In this document: piece after piece, positions 19,214 to 25,995 of the stretch
Layout of the letters: every line of letters begins with the position of its first letter
Numbering within the stretch: position 1 is the first letter of the stretch
Source of the DNA: Rhizobium rosettiformans W3
Lineage (GTDB): Bacteria > Pseudomonadota > Alphaproteobacteria > Rhizobiales > Rhizobiaceae
Reading direction: 5' to 3'
Assembly (NCBI RefSeq): GCF_004912135.1
Contig: NZ_STGU01000001.1
Coordinates: 248,001 to 312,000, forward strand
Length of the DNA stretch: 64,000 bases
Program-made: the position numbers and the translations under genes
Notes under the pieces: generated by a model
The model's input: only the letters and a program-made list of their open reading frames with translations
What the model was told of the DNA's origin: nothing
Database searches by the model: none

Positions 19214-20071
19214 ATGCAGAACGGTATCGACAAGGCGTCGCTCAATCAGTGGTATGTGCTCGATACCGAGGCGGTGATCCCCGTGGGCCGATCGCAGAAC
19301 CGGCTGCTCGGGACGGATCTCACCGTCGTCAAGCAGGCGGATGGGGCGATCGAGGTGTTTGCCGAGGGGCGAGCCGAGCCGCTGCCGCTTCGCCATCGTT
19401 TCGGTTTTCTCTGGGCGACGCTGGGTGAGCCCGAGCGCGAGATCTTTCCCCTGCCGGAGGCCGATGAGCCTGATCGACGCTATGTGCCCTGCGGTGTCGT
19501 CACCGTGAAGGCGTCAGGGCTTCGCATCGTCGAGAATTTCCTCGACATGGCGCATTTCCCCTTCGTCCATACCGACGTGCTGGGTGCGGAGCCGCATACC
19601 GAAGTGCAGAGCTATGATGTCGAGATCCGGCGTGAGGAGGACGAGGTCTGGGCGACCAACTGCACCTTCTTCCAGCCGCAGGCGGCTCTGTCGGCGCAGG
19701 ACGGGATCACCACGCAATACATGTACCGGGTGATGACGCCGTTCACGACGATCCTCTACAAGACCTGTCCCAATGCGACCAATCGCTGGGATGTCATCGG
19801 TCTCTTCGTCCAGCCGCTCGATCCCGGCCGCTGCCGGGCCCATCCGATCATGTATCTGATCGACGATGTCTCGACGACGACGGAGCTCATTCATTTCCAG
19901 CAGATGATCTTCCTGCAGGACCGGATCATCCTTGAGAACCAGCGTCCGGTGCTTCTGCCACTCGAGCCGCGCAAGGAAATTCCGACCCGAGCGGATGCTT
20001 CCTCCATCGCCTATCGCCGCTGGCTCAAGGAAAAGGGCGTGACTTACGGCGCAACGACGGCTGCGGCATGA
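19214..20071 (+). CDS. Rieske-less aromatic/N-demethylating oxygenase catalytic subunit
   Basis: 285 residues. The catalytic non-heme iron domain of ring-hydroxylating oxygenases is intact: ENFLDMAHFPFVHTD contains the bridging Asp and the two His ligands (D-x2-H-x4-H), with a C-terminal acidic ligand region (FQQMIFLQDRIILENQRP). The N-terminal part (NQWYVLDTEAV..., LLGTDLTVV, RFGFLWATLGEP) keeps the outline of a Rieske domain, but both Cys/His loops are deleted. This is the architecture of NdmC (about 281 residues). Electrons must therefore come from another protein, most simply the divergent stand-alone Rieske protein. ATG 19214 lies after AGAGGAAAGAC. Confidence 0.88.
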   Translation: MQNGIDKASLNQWYVLDTEAVIPVGRSQNRLLGTDLTVVKQADGAIEVFAEGRAEPLPLRHRFGFLWATLGEPEREIFPLPEADEPDRRYVPCGVVTVKASGLRIVENFLDMAHFPFVHTDVLGAEPHTEVQSYDVEIRREEDEVWATNCTFFQPQAALSAQDGITTQYMYRVMTPFTTILYKTCPNATNRWDVIGLFVQPLDPGRCRAHPIMYLIDDVSTTTELIHFQQMIFLQDRIILENQRPVLLPLEPRKEIPTRADASSIAYRRWLKEKGVTYGATTAAA

Positions 20072-20081
20072 GGGCAACAAA

Positions 20082-20109
20082 AAACCCGGAGCCGTGAGGA
20101 TCCGGGTTT
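20082..20109. terminator. Bidirectional hairpin between oxygenase subunit and csbD
   Basis: A perfect 9-bp stem, AAACCCGGA (20082-20090) and TCCGGGTTT (20101-20109) with a 10-base loop, lies between convergent genes and is preceded by an A-run and followed by T-rich sequence. It fits a weak intrinsic terminator for both directions. Confidence 0.7.
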
Positions 20110-20133
20110 CATATGTCTCAAGACCTTCAGGTC

Positions 20134-20331
20134 TCAGCCGCGGGCCATCCAGTCGTCGATCTCGCGGTCGGCTTCTTCCTGGGTCTTGCCATAGGCGGCC
20201 TGGATCTTGCCCGACAGTTCCTTGCGCTTGCCGGCGATCACGTCGAGATCGTCACCCGTGAGCTTGCCCCACTGGGTCTGGGCCTTGCCCTTGAACTGTT
20301 CCCAATTGCCTTCGATCTGATTCCAATTCAT
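20134..20331 (-). CDS. CsbD-family stress protein
   Basis: 65-residue hydrophilic protein beginning MNWNQIEGNWEQFKGKAQTQWGKLT, the CsbD signature, ending DREIDDWMARG. CsbD proteins are abundant, probably disordered or helical stress proteins under general-stress sigma control. A GGAAC-N16-CGTT EcfG promoter lies 54 bases upstream (20409 to 20385), consistent with control by the EcfG encoded 6 kb away. The length is normal for the family. Molecular function is not established. Confidence 0.93.
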   Translation of the reverse strand: MNWNQIEGNWEQFKGKAQTQWGKLTGDDLDVIAGKRKELSGKIQAAYGKTQEEADREIDDWMARG

Positions 20332-20384
20332 CGGTGTTCTCCCGTGTCTGGGGTGTTGTCGAGGCTCGTGTCCTCGGCTGCAAC

Positions 20385-20409
20385 AACGTGAGCCGCGTCT
20401 TCGGGTTCC
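20385..20409 (-). promoter_or_regulatory. EcfG-type promoter for csbD
   Basis: On the minus strand GGAAC (20409-20405) and CGTT (20388-20385) are separated by exactly 16 bases, matching the alphaproteobacterial general-stress promoter. It faces csbD and leaves a leader of about 50 bases. Confidence 0.85.
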
Positions 20410-20411
20410 AT

Positions 20412-20438
20412 CTTCTTCATCTTCTTCATCTTCTTCAT
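20412..20438. repeat. Short tandem repeat, three 9-bp units
   Basis: CTTCTTCAT occurs three times in a row between the back-to-back EcfG promoters of csbD and the DUF883 gene. On the minus strand it reads as MKK codons in a 37-codon frame (20441-20328) whose stop overlaps the csbD start. Confidence 0.75.
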
Positions 20439-20488
20439 CATCGTCCCGGGAAAGGGTTCGGATCTGTTCAAGTTTTCGCCGATGCGGT

Positions 20489-20513
20489 GGAACACTCGCG
20501 CACTTCTGACGTT
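20489..20513 (+). promoter_or_regulatory. EcfG-type promoter for the DUF883/holin-like operon
   Basis: GGAAC (20489-20493), 16 bases, CGTT (20510-20513); the DUF883 start codon follows 45 bases later. It is oriented back to back with the csbD promoter. Confidence 0.85.
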
Positions 20514-20558
20514 TGAGAGGGAACAAGACACCATATTTTACAACGAAGGAGATCGACT

Positions 20559-20912
20559 ATGGCGCAGGTACCGAGTGCCTCGAAGAACAAGGCCGAAAGC
20601 ATCGCAAACGACATGGCGACCGGCATTGAGAACAAGGCATCCACGACCGCCGGTGCGACAAGCGGCGACGTGCAGGCCGATCTCGAAGCTCTGCGCCGTG
20701 ACATCGCGTCGCTGACGCAGACGGTTGCTTCTTTCGGCAGCGGCAAGATCCGCCAGGCGGGTGAGACCTCGCAGCAGTATATGGACAATGCCCGCGAGCG
20801 CTTCATGAATGCGGAAGAGGACATTGAAGCCTATGTCCGCGCAAAGCCCCTGCAGTCGCTCGCCATGGCCGCTGGCGTCGGTTACGTGCTCGCCCTGCTC
20901 AGCCGGCGCTGA
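20559..20912 (+). CDS. DUF883/ElaB-type inner-membrane stress protein
   Basis: 117 residues: a long charged helical region (about 35-90, including QADLEALRRDIASLTQTV and YMDNARERF) ending in RAKPLQSLAMAAGVGYVLALL, a C-terminal membrane anchor preceded by the (V/A)xxxPxxSL motif of DUF883 (ElaB/YqjD) proteins. E. coli relatives bind ribosomes at the membrane in stationary phase; whether this one does is unknown. A strong ribosome site GAAGGAGA precedes ATG 20559. The gene follows an exact EcfG promoter and is two bases from the next gene, forming a stress operon. Confidence 0.88.
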   Translation: MAQVPSASKNKAESIANDMATGIENKASTTAGATSGDVQADLEALRRDIASLTQTVASFGSGKIRQAGETSQQYMDNARERFMNAEEDIEAYVRAKPLQSLAMAAGVGYVLALLSRR

Positions 20913-20914
20913 TC

Positions 20915-21364
20915 ATGCTGCCTCTCTTCAGACATCTCGGCGTCGCGGCATTCGGTAAAGTTCGCCCGACAGCCACTCGTCTGACGCGCTCCCTGATCGG
21001 GGGCGCGGTGGCCGGGATCTTCGGGCTGACGGCCTATGTGGCATTGTTGCTGGCGCTCGGCTTCTACCTTTCGGCGGAACTCGGCGCGGTCTATGCAGCT
21101 TTGATCGTTGCACTTCTCACCGCCGTTTGCGCCGTCATCGTGCTCATGGTCGTGCAGGGTATGAACAAGGCGACCGAGCGACGGGCCGAGGCTCGGCAGC
21201 GTGCGGCACGCTCCCGGCTTCCGGATCCGATGACGTTGCAGATGCTCGCCGGCGTACCCGCCATGATGAGAGGGCGTTCTTTATTGACCACTGCCGCAAT
21301 TGCGGCTCTGGTCTTTGGCGTCGCGAAGATGCAGGGCGTTGGTCGGGACGATCGCGACGATTGA
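20915..21364 (+). CDS. Holin-superfamily-like membrane protein (DUF1469-type)
   Basis: 149 residues with two adjacent hydrophobic helices (about 28-50 and 57-82), a basic cytoplasmic segment (ATERRAEARQRAARSR) and a third short hydrophobic stretch near 122-138. The pattern resembles the 'phage holin family/superfamily III' membrane proteins that accompany DUF883 genes in stress operons; nothing indicates a phage. It starts two bases after the DUF883 stop and should share its EcfG promoter. The role is unknown, possibly membrane organisation under stress. Confidence 0.72.
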   Translation: MLPLFRHLGVAAFGKVRPTATRLTRSLIGGAVAGIFGLTAYVALLLALGFYLSAELGAVYAALIVALLTAVCAVIVLMVVQGMNKATERRAEARQRAARSRLPDPMTLQMLAGVPAMMRGRSLLTTAAIAALVFGVAKMQGVGRDDRDD

Positions 21365-21421
21365 TTGTGAAGGAGAGAGCCAGTGCGATTGTCGCTGGCT
21401 CTTTCTGCACCTGAGCCTCAG

Positions 21422-21613
21422 TTATTTCTTCGCTCTGGTTTCCGCGTCCTGCAGGCGTTCGAGAAGGTCCAGCAAATGAGAAGGCGTGCCTTCGTCCACG
21501 ATGCTGTCGTAATAGCCGCGGAGCTTTGTGCCGATCAGCGCGTTGTCGTTGTGTCGCTGTGCTTGGGTGGGCTTTTTCGTCTTCGCCGGCTTGTCCGCAG
21601 GGCCTTCAGCCAT
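21422..21613 (-). CDS. nepR: NepR-family anti-sigma factor (copy 1)
   Basis: 63 residues. The core ALIGTKLRGYYDSIVDEGTP followed by SHLLDLLERLQDAE matches the two helices of NepR (LR-x-Y-x3-V-E-x2-P-x-x-(F/L)-LDLL-x-(R/K)-L), which clamp the EcfG sigma factor until phospho-PhyR takes NepR away. The N-terminus (GPADKPAKTKKPTQAQ) is basic and disordered, as usual. It is transcribed divergently from phyR across a symmetrical promoter region. A second NepR paralogue lies 4 kb downstream with ecfG; which one is the main EcfG antagonist cannot be told from sequence. Confidence 0.88.
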   Translation of the reverse strand: MAEGPADKPAKTKKPTQAQRHNDNALIGTKLRGYYDSIVDEGTPSHLLDLLERLQDAETRAKK

Positions 21614-21673
21614 TTTGTTCCAGTTCCATCGTTTTCCTAGGCGAAATGAGAATTACTCCTATAAGATTTCGGA

Positions 21674-21710
21674 TGCAAAAAAGTTCCACAGGTGATGGAA
21701 CTTTTTTGCA
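21674..21710. repeat. 15-bp perfect inverted repeat carrying two mirrored GGAAC boxes
   Basis: TGCAAAAAAGTTCCA (21674-21688) is the exact reverse complement of TGGAACTTTTTTGCA (21696-21710), with a 7-base centre. Each arm contains one EcfG -35 element: plus-strand GGAAC at 21697-21701 for phyR and minus-strand GGAAC at 21687-21683 toward nepR. Confidence 0.9.
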
Positions 21711-21721
21711 GGCACGGCGTT
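21697..21721 (+). promoter_or_regulatory. EcfG-type promoter for phyR
   Basis: GGAAC (21697-21701), 16 bases, CGTT (21718-21721); phyR starts at 21766. The matching minus-strand GGAAC has only a weak -10 (TCTT at 21666-21663). Confidence 0.88.
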
Positions 21722-21765
21722 TTCAGCCGAGTCCGCACCGAATTCCATACTGATTGGAGAACTGC

Positions 21766-22560
21766 ATGTCCCTTACTGCCCGCGTTGCCGTCCATCTTCC
21801 CTATCTGAGGCGGTATGCACGCGCCGTCACCGGTTCGCAGACATCTGGAGATGCCTATGTCGCGGCTGTTCTTGAGGCGCTGATCGCCGATATCTCGATT
21901 TTCCCGGATACGGGGAACGACCGCGTTGCACTCTACAAGCTCTTCGTCACCATTTACGACTCCACCAAGGTGGAGCTGCCCCAGATCACCTCGCCCTTTG
22001 CCTGGGAAAAGCGCGCAGCCGCCAATCTTGCCGCAGTCCCGACACGTGCTCGCCATGCTTTCCTGCTGATCACCGTGGAAGGCTTCACCACTGCCGAGGC
22101 TGCCAACGTCCTCAGCGTCAGCGAGTCCGAGTTCAACGGGCTCTTCAATGAGGCCTCCATGGAAATTTCTCGTCAGGTTGCAACCGATATCATGATCATC
22201 GAGGACGAGCCTCTGATCGCGCTCGACATCGAGCAGATGGTCGAGGACCTCGGCCACCGTGTCACCGGCATCGCCCGGACGCATGCCGAAGCGGTCGATC
22301 TCTACAAGCGCACCAACCCGAAGATGGTTCTGGCCGACATCCAGCTGGCCGATGGCAGCTCGGGTATCGATGCCGTCAACGACATTCTCAAGGTCGACAC
22401 GATCCCGGTCATCTTCATCACGGCGTTCCCGGAACGTCTGCTGACGGGCGAACGTCCGGAGCCGGCATTCCTGGTCACCAAGCCGTTCAACCCCGACATG
22501 GTCAAGGCGCTGATCAGCCAGGCGCTCTTCTTCAACGAGCGTGTTGCAGAGCAGGTTTGA
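21766..22560 (+). CDS. phyR: PhyR general stress response anti-anti-sigma regulator
   Basis: 264 residues: an N-terminal EcfG-like sigma mimic (about 1-135; LPYLRRYARAVTGSQ, RHAFLLITVEGFTTAEAANVL) fused to a C-terminal receiver (about 140-262) with acidic pocket IIEDEP, phospho-acceptor Asp in MVLADIQLADG, Thr/Ser in VIFITAF and Lys in LVTKPF. On phosphorylation the sigma-like domain binds NepR and releases EcfG. ATG 21766 has GGAG eight bases upstream; an in-frame TTG at 21754 is less likely. S. meliloti calls the orthologous pair RsiB1/RsiA1. Next gene encodes a probable cognate kinase. Confidence 0.96.
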   Translation: MSLTARVAVHLPYLRRYARAVTGSQTSGDAYVAAVLEALIADISIFPDTGNDRVALYKLFVTIYDSTKVELPQITSPFAWEKRAAANLAAVPTRARHAFLLITVEGFTTAEAANVLSVSESEFNGLFNEASMEISRQVATDIMIIEDEPLIALDIEQMVEDLGHRVTGIARTHAEAVDLYKRTNPKMVLADIQLADGSSGIDAVNDILKVDTIPVIFITAFPERLLTGERPEPAFLVTKPFNPDMVKALISQALFFNERVAEQV

Positions 22561-22574
22561 TCTAGAACGCGTGA

Positions 22575-23636
22575 ATGGACGTAAGCGAGGAAGGGACCGG
22601 CGGGCGAGGCCGGTCCGGGGTGCCGATCAGCGGCGGAGCAGGTAAATTGGTACATCGGTTGACATGGTTTGAACCTCAGCGCGGCGACGATCAGCTGCGG
22701 GAGTTCTTCATAACCGCGCTCATGGATATGGGCGCCAGCCTGATCCTTCAGGACAAGGACGGTACCTATGTCTGCATCACCTCGCTGCCGTCTCGCTGGC
22801 GGCTGACTCCGGGTGTCGTCCCCTCCGACGAGGCGATTTTCGGGGAAGAGGTTGGGCAGAAGCTCGCCGAGCTGAAGTCTGGCCTCGTCAATGCCGGTGA
22901 TCGTGCGGAACTTGAAATCGAGGGAGGTGAGGACACCTTCTACGAATTCCGGTGCCGCATGGTGGAAATGGCAGACCACGATCTGCACATGATCACGGTG
23001 GTCATCGACCGGACGGAAGACCGCCGGCGCGAGCGTCTCTTGAGGGCGCTGCTGCGTGAGGTCAGCCACCGGTCGAAGAACCTGCTCGCCATCATCCAGA
23101 GCATTGCCTCTCAGACGGCGCGCTATTCCGGCACGCTCGACATGTTCCTCGGCAAATTCCGCGGAAGGCTGCATGCCCTGTCGCAGTCTCAGGATCTGAT
23201 CACGGATTCGAGCTGGCGTGGCGCCTATTTCCGGGATCTGCTGAAGCAGCAGGTTGATCGTTACGTGCAGGAAAACGCCGATCTGGTGCAGGTGTCTGGC
23301 GAAGACGTACTGCTTACGCCGAATGCCTCTTTGCATATCGGTCTTGCGCTTCATGAGCTGGTGGTCAACGCCGTCAGTCACGGTGACTTCCTGCAGCGGC
23401 GTCTGCCGATCGAGGTCTCCTGCCGCAAGCTGGATACGCCGGACGGGCCTGTGGTGGAGATGCTTTGGACCGAGCCTTACACAGCCCGCGCGACCGAGGA
23501 CACGAAAGCTGCCCGTTTCGGCAGTACGGTCCTTGAGCGGGTCGTGCCGTCGTCGGTCAATGGCGAAGCAAAGCATTCCTTGGAAAACGGGCAGGTGCGT
23601 TACCAGCTGCGTTTCCCGCTTGAGATTTTCGACTGA
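22575..23636 (+). CDS. HWE/HisKA_2-type sensor histidine kinase, probable PhyR kinase
   Basis: 353 residues, soluble. A PAS-like sensory region (about 30-160) precedes the dimerisation/phosphorylation helix LLREVSHRSKNLLAIIQSIA, the form typical of HWE/HisKA_2 kinases (H then R-x-KN), and an ATPase domain with HELVVNAVSHGDF (N box) and a terminal G-containing loop. The ORF begins 14 bases after phyR; ATG 22575 has no obvious ribosome site, and GTG 22618 is an alternative. Position beside phyR, as for PhyK/SMc01507-like kinases, suggests it phosphorylates PhyR; the signal is unknown and no membrane segments are present. Confidence 0.88.
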   Translation: MDVSEEGTGGRGRSGVPISGGAGKLVHRLTWFEPQRGDDQLREFFITALMDMGASLILQDKDGTYVCITSLPSRWRLTPGVVPSDEAIFGEEVGQKLAELKSGLVNAGDRAELEIEGGEDTFYEFRCRMVEMADHDLHMITVVIDRTEDRRRERLLRALLREVSHRSKNLLAIIQSIASQTARYSGTLDMFLGKFRGRLHALSQSQDLITDSSWRGAYFRDLLKQQVDRYVQENADLVQVSGEDVLLTPNASLHIGLALHELVVNAVSHGDFLQRRLPIEVSCRKLDTPDGPVVEMLWTEPYTARATEDTKAARFGSTVLERVVPSSVNGEAKHSLENGQVRYQLRFPLEIFD

Positions 23637-23687
23637 CCATCCAGCTCCGCCGCCTCCCGCGTCGCTGCCTCACAGAAAGACGAGATC

Positions 23688-24749
23688 ATGCGCCTGTTCA
23701 GTTGCAGCAACTGTTCGAATGTCGTGCATTTCGAAAATGATGGCTGCGTGACCTGCGGTTCACGCCTCGCCTTCCGCTCCGGCAACCTCGACATGGTCGC
23801 GCTCGACATGTCCTGTACCCAGGTGCTCGAACAGGGGCAGGTGGGAACGGATACCGTGAGGCCTTGTGCGAATGCCGCATTGGGCGGCTGCAACTGGCTG
23901 GTGGAAGACGCCGATGAAAGCGGCTTCTGTCTGGCCTGCCGCCACAATCTGACGATCCCCGATCTCTCGATACCGGAGAACCTGCAGAACTGGCAGAGGA
24001 TCGAACTCGCCAAGCGCGGCCTTTTCTATTCGCTGCTCAGGTTCCAGCTGCCGCTGGTCACCCGGACCGCCGATCCGGAGCGGGGGCTCGGATTCGAGTT
24101 CCTGGCAGACGATCCGACGGCCGAAGGCGAGGGGCCGGTTCTGACGGGCCATGACGAGGGGCTGATCACGCTCAACATCGCCGAAGGCTCGGATGCCGAG
24201 CGGGAAGCGCGGCGTGTCGCACTCGGTGAACCCTTCCGCACACTCCTCGGTCACTTTCGCCATGAGGTCGCCCATTACTATTGGAACGTGCTGGTTCGTG
24301 ACACGGGCCGTTTCGACGAATTTCGCGCCGTCTTCGGTGACGAGCGCGAGGACTATTCGGAAGCGCTCAAGCGACATTATGCCGAAGGTCCGGTCGTCGG
24401 CTGGGAGAACAGCTTCATCTCCGCTTATGCGGCCAGCCATCCGTGGGAAGACTTCGCGGAAACCTTTGCGCATTACTTCCACATGGTGGATGCGCTCGAT
24501 ACGGCCGATGCGTTCGGTCTTCGCACGAGCCCGGATGTCGAGGCCGATATTCCCGCCATCGAGCTCAAGCGGACCTTCGACAGCTACAGAGCGGGCAGCG
24601 CACTGGCGCTGATCCGTGCCTGGGTGCCGTTGACGCTTGCAATCAACAGCATCAACCGCAGCATGGGGCAGCCGGATCTCTATCCCTTCGTGCTGTCAGA
24701 GCCGGTGATTGCAAAGTTGCATTACATTCATGGGCTGATACGCGCCTAA
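23688..24749 (+). CDS. Zinc-ribbon zinc metallopeptidase (DUF2248/peptidase MX-like)
   Basis: 353 residues. The N-terminus has a four-Cys zinc ribbon (C6, C9, C20, C23), followed by a second Cys-rich patch (PCANAALGGCNW, FCLACRHN). The catalytic motif H192-EVAHYYW matches HExxH, and WEDFAETFAHYFHMVD about 60 residues on supplies a third ligand and resembles the gluzincin-type E. The family is annotated only as putative zinc-binding metallopeptidase. It lies between the kinase and an EcfG promoter, with a 51-base gap, inside the stress island. Substrate and cellular role are unknown; no secretion signal is visible. Confidence 0.85.
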   Translation: MRLFSCSNCSNVVHFENDGCVTCGSRLAFRSGNLDMVALDMSCTQVLEQGQVGTDTVRPCANAALGGCNWLVEDADESGFCLACRHNLTIPDLSIPENLQNWQRIELAKRGLFYSLLRFQLPLVTRTADPERGLGFEFLADDPTAEGEGPVLTGHDEGLITLNIAEGSDAEREARRVALGEPFRTLLGHFRHEVAHYYWNVLVRDTGRFDEFRAVFGDEREDYSEALKRHYAEGPVVGWENSFISAYAASHPWEDFAETFAHYFHMVDALDTADAFGLRTSPDVEADIPAIELKRTFDSYRAGSALALIRAWVPLTLAINSINRSMGQPDLYPFVLSEPVIAKLHYIHGLIRA

Positions 24750-24783
24750 ACCGGCCGGCCCGCCTTACAAACGCCGAATTCCC

Positions 24784-24808
24784 GGAACCTCGGCCAAGTC
24801 TCCGCGTT
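24784..24808 (+). promoter_or_regulatory. EcfG-type promoter for the dicistron 24836-25368
   Basis: GGAAC (24784-24788), 16 bases, CGTT (24805-24808); the first gene starts 27 bases after the -10 element. Confidence 0.85.
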
Positions 24809-24835
24809 AACTTTCCAGTAACACGGAGACTGATC

Positions 24836-25171
24836 ATGAACAGCATGGCTGCCTTATTGGTCATTGTGGCCTGCCATCCTCAAGACACCACCTGTCTTCA
24901 GGATCCTGTGGCCGTCATTTCCTATGACACTGACGATGCTTGCTACAACGCGCTGCCGCAAGAACTTCGCAGAGCGCGCGCCATGGCGGATATCATCTAT
25001 GGTGATTGCTTCCCGGTCAGTGCCGACCTCGTCGCCGGGCGCGACATCCGCCAGACGATCGATCCCGGCAAGCTTGCCGTTCTTGATGCCCCGGTGTCCG
25101 TCGCCGGTCCTGCCGAGGCGCAGGCATTGATCGCGCCGATCCCGGCAGAGCGTTATGGAGCTATCCGATGA
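24836..25171 (+). CDS. Unknown small protein with four cysteines, EcfG-controlled
   Basis: 111 residues, no family recognised. The N-terminus MNSMAALLVIVACHPQ is hydrophobic and could be a short signal or a buried beta-strand; four Cys (in ACHPQ, TTCLQD, DACYNA, YGDCFPVS) fall in the first 57 residues, hinting at disulfides if exported. The second half is Ala/Pro-rich (PAEAQALIAPIPAERYG). ATG 24836 follows GGAGACTGATC. The gene is preceded by an exact EcfG promoter and overlaps the next gene by 4 bases. It is likely a general-stress protein; nothing more can be said. Confidence 0.75.
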   Translation: MNSMAALLVIVACHPQDTTCLQDPVAVISYDTDDACYNALPQELRRARAMADIIYGDCFPVSADLVAGRDIRQTIDPGKLAVLDAPVSVAGPAEAQALIAPIPAERYGAIR

Positions 25172-25368
25172 ATACGACCCATACGACCCAACCCGCACAG
25201 AACCCGCAGCCCAATGTCGATGCCGAGAACCGCCATCTGGCGCAGCAGGCCGGTCTCGATCAGGACTTGGAGTCGCAGGTGCCCCCCCGCTATGGGCCGT
25301 TTACCGTCACGACGCTCAGCATCATCCTGATCCTGCTCGTCACGGTGATCATTTGGGTGCTGGTTTAG
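25168..25368 (+). CDS. Unknown small single-pass membrane protein, EcfG-controlled
   Basis: 66 residues: a hydrophilic Gln/Asn-rich N-terminal half (TQPAQNPQPNVDAENRHLAQ) and a C-terminal hydrophobic helix TLSIILILLVTVIIWVLV reaching the last residue, so a tail-anchored inner-membrane protein. ATG 25168 overlaps the stop of the upstream gene (ATGA). A strong terminator follows at 25390. No homologue family is recognised. Co-expression with the four-Cys protein from an EcfG promoter suggests a joint envelope-stress role, as inference only. Confidence 0.75.
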   Translation: MNTTHTTQPAQNPQPNVDAENRHLAQQAGLDQDLESQVPPRYGPFTVTTLSIILILLVTVIIWVLV

Positions 25369-25389
25369 AAACCTTGATTTAAGTAAAAA

Positions 25390-25419
25390 AATAGGCCGCT
25401 TCTTTCGAAGCGGCCTATT
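25390..25419. terminator. Strong bidirectional intrinsic terminator
   Basis: Perfect 13-bp stem, left arm 25390-25402, 4-base loop TTTC, right arm 25407-25419, with AAAAAA before and TTTTG after. It serves both the plus-strand dicistron and the minus-strand DUF1328 gene. Confidence 0.93.
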
Positions 25420-25438
25420 TTGTTCATCTTTGACCTGC

Positions 25439-25603
25439 TCAGGCCTGACGGAAGAGGCGCATGGCAAGCGAGATGAGGAAAAGAATGATGAAGATGCCGA
25501 AGAGGATCTTGGCGATACCTGCAGACGCGCCGGCGATGCCGCCGAAGCCAAGTACACCTGCGATCAGAGCGACGACCAGAAAGACGAGGGCGTAGTAGAG
25601 CAT
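25439..25603 (-). CDS. DUF1328 (YtjA-type) small membrane protein, copy 1
   Basis: 54 residues, [20 protein letters not shown] followed by [18 protein letters not shown] and a basic tail RLFRQA: two short membrane helices around the GxAGxxAGIAK motif diagnostic of DUF1328. It is too short for many gene finders but its start, stop and conservation pattern are clear. Function unknown; relatives are stress- or stationary-phase-induced. An exact EcfG promoter lies upstream on the minus strand. A second copy occurs at 27866-28030. Confidence 0.93.
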   Translation of the reverse strand: MLYYALVFLVVALIAGVLGFGGIAGASAGIAKILFGIFIILFLISLAMRLFRQA

Positions 25604-25632
25604 ATTGGGTTCTCCTGTTTCGATGGCGGAAG

Positions 25633-25657
25633 AACGTCGCCTGTCGGTCTTTGTTCC
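25633..25657 (-). promoter_or_regulatory. EcfG-type promoter for DUF1328 copy 1
   Basis: Minus strand: GGAAC (25657-25653), 16 bases, CGTT (25636-25633); the start codon is 30 bases downstream. Confidence 0.87.
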
Positions 25658-25726
25658 ATCTCGATCACGGTTTCGAGAGGGCCGTTTGTGCTATTGTCGG
25701 GGGCAAATAAAAATATCGCGTTTCGT

Positions 25727-25751
25727 GGAACCTTCTCCGCGCATCCGCGTT
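25727..25751 (+). promoter_or_regulatory. EcfG-type promoter for nepR2-ecfG (autoregulation)
   Basis: GGAAC (25727-25731), 16 bases, CGTT (25748-25751), 35 bases before the second nepR. The sigma factor therefore probably activates its own operon. Confidence 0.88.
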
Positions 25752-25785
25752 TTCAGGCGACACCGTTTCAAACCCGTTGGACCAA

Positions 25786-25995
25786 ATGACAGAACATTCA
25801 AAGAAAGCGCCGGCTTCGAACGGGCTGCCTGGAATGGCCGCCTTACACCCCGGGGTCTCGGCGCAACTGCGAGAATACTACCAATCCGTACAGGAGGAGG
25901 GCATACCCGAGCGGTTCCTGCAACTCCTCGAGCGTCTGGATGTGGCGGAGCGCCAGGCCAGCGAAGATACTCGCATCAAGGATACTGCTCGATGA
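25786..25995 (+). CDS. NepR-family anti-sigma factor (copy 2)
   Basis: 69 residues. The core VSAQLREYYQSVQEEGIPER followed by FLQLLERLDVAE matches the NepR helix pair; flanks are low-complexity. It overlaps the ecfG start (ATGA, 25992-25995), the classical nepR-ecfG arrangement, so this copy is the positional counterpart of S. meliloti rsiA1. Relative to copy 1 it has Glu/Gln substitutions in the linker (QEEGIPERF against DEGTPSHLL), so the two may differ in affinity for EcfG or PhyR. Confidence 0.88.
   Translation: MTEHSKKAPASNGLPGMAALHPGVSAQLREYYQSVQEEGIPERFLQLLERLDVAERQASEDTRIKDTAR

Noticed and set aside
20915..21364. Prophage remnant suggested by the holin-like protein
   Set aside because: No phage genes nearby; holin-superfamily membrane proteins commonly accompany DUF883 stress genes.
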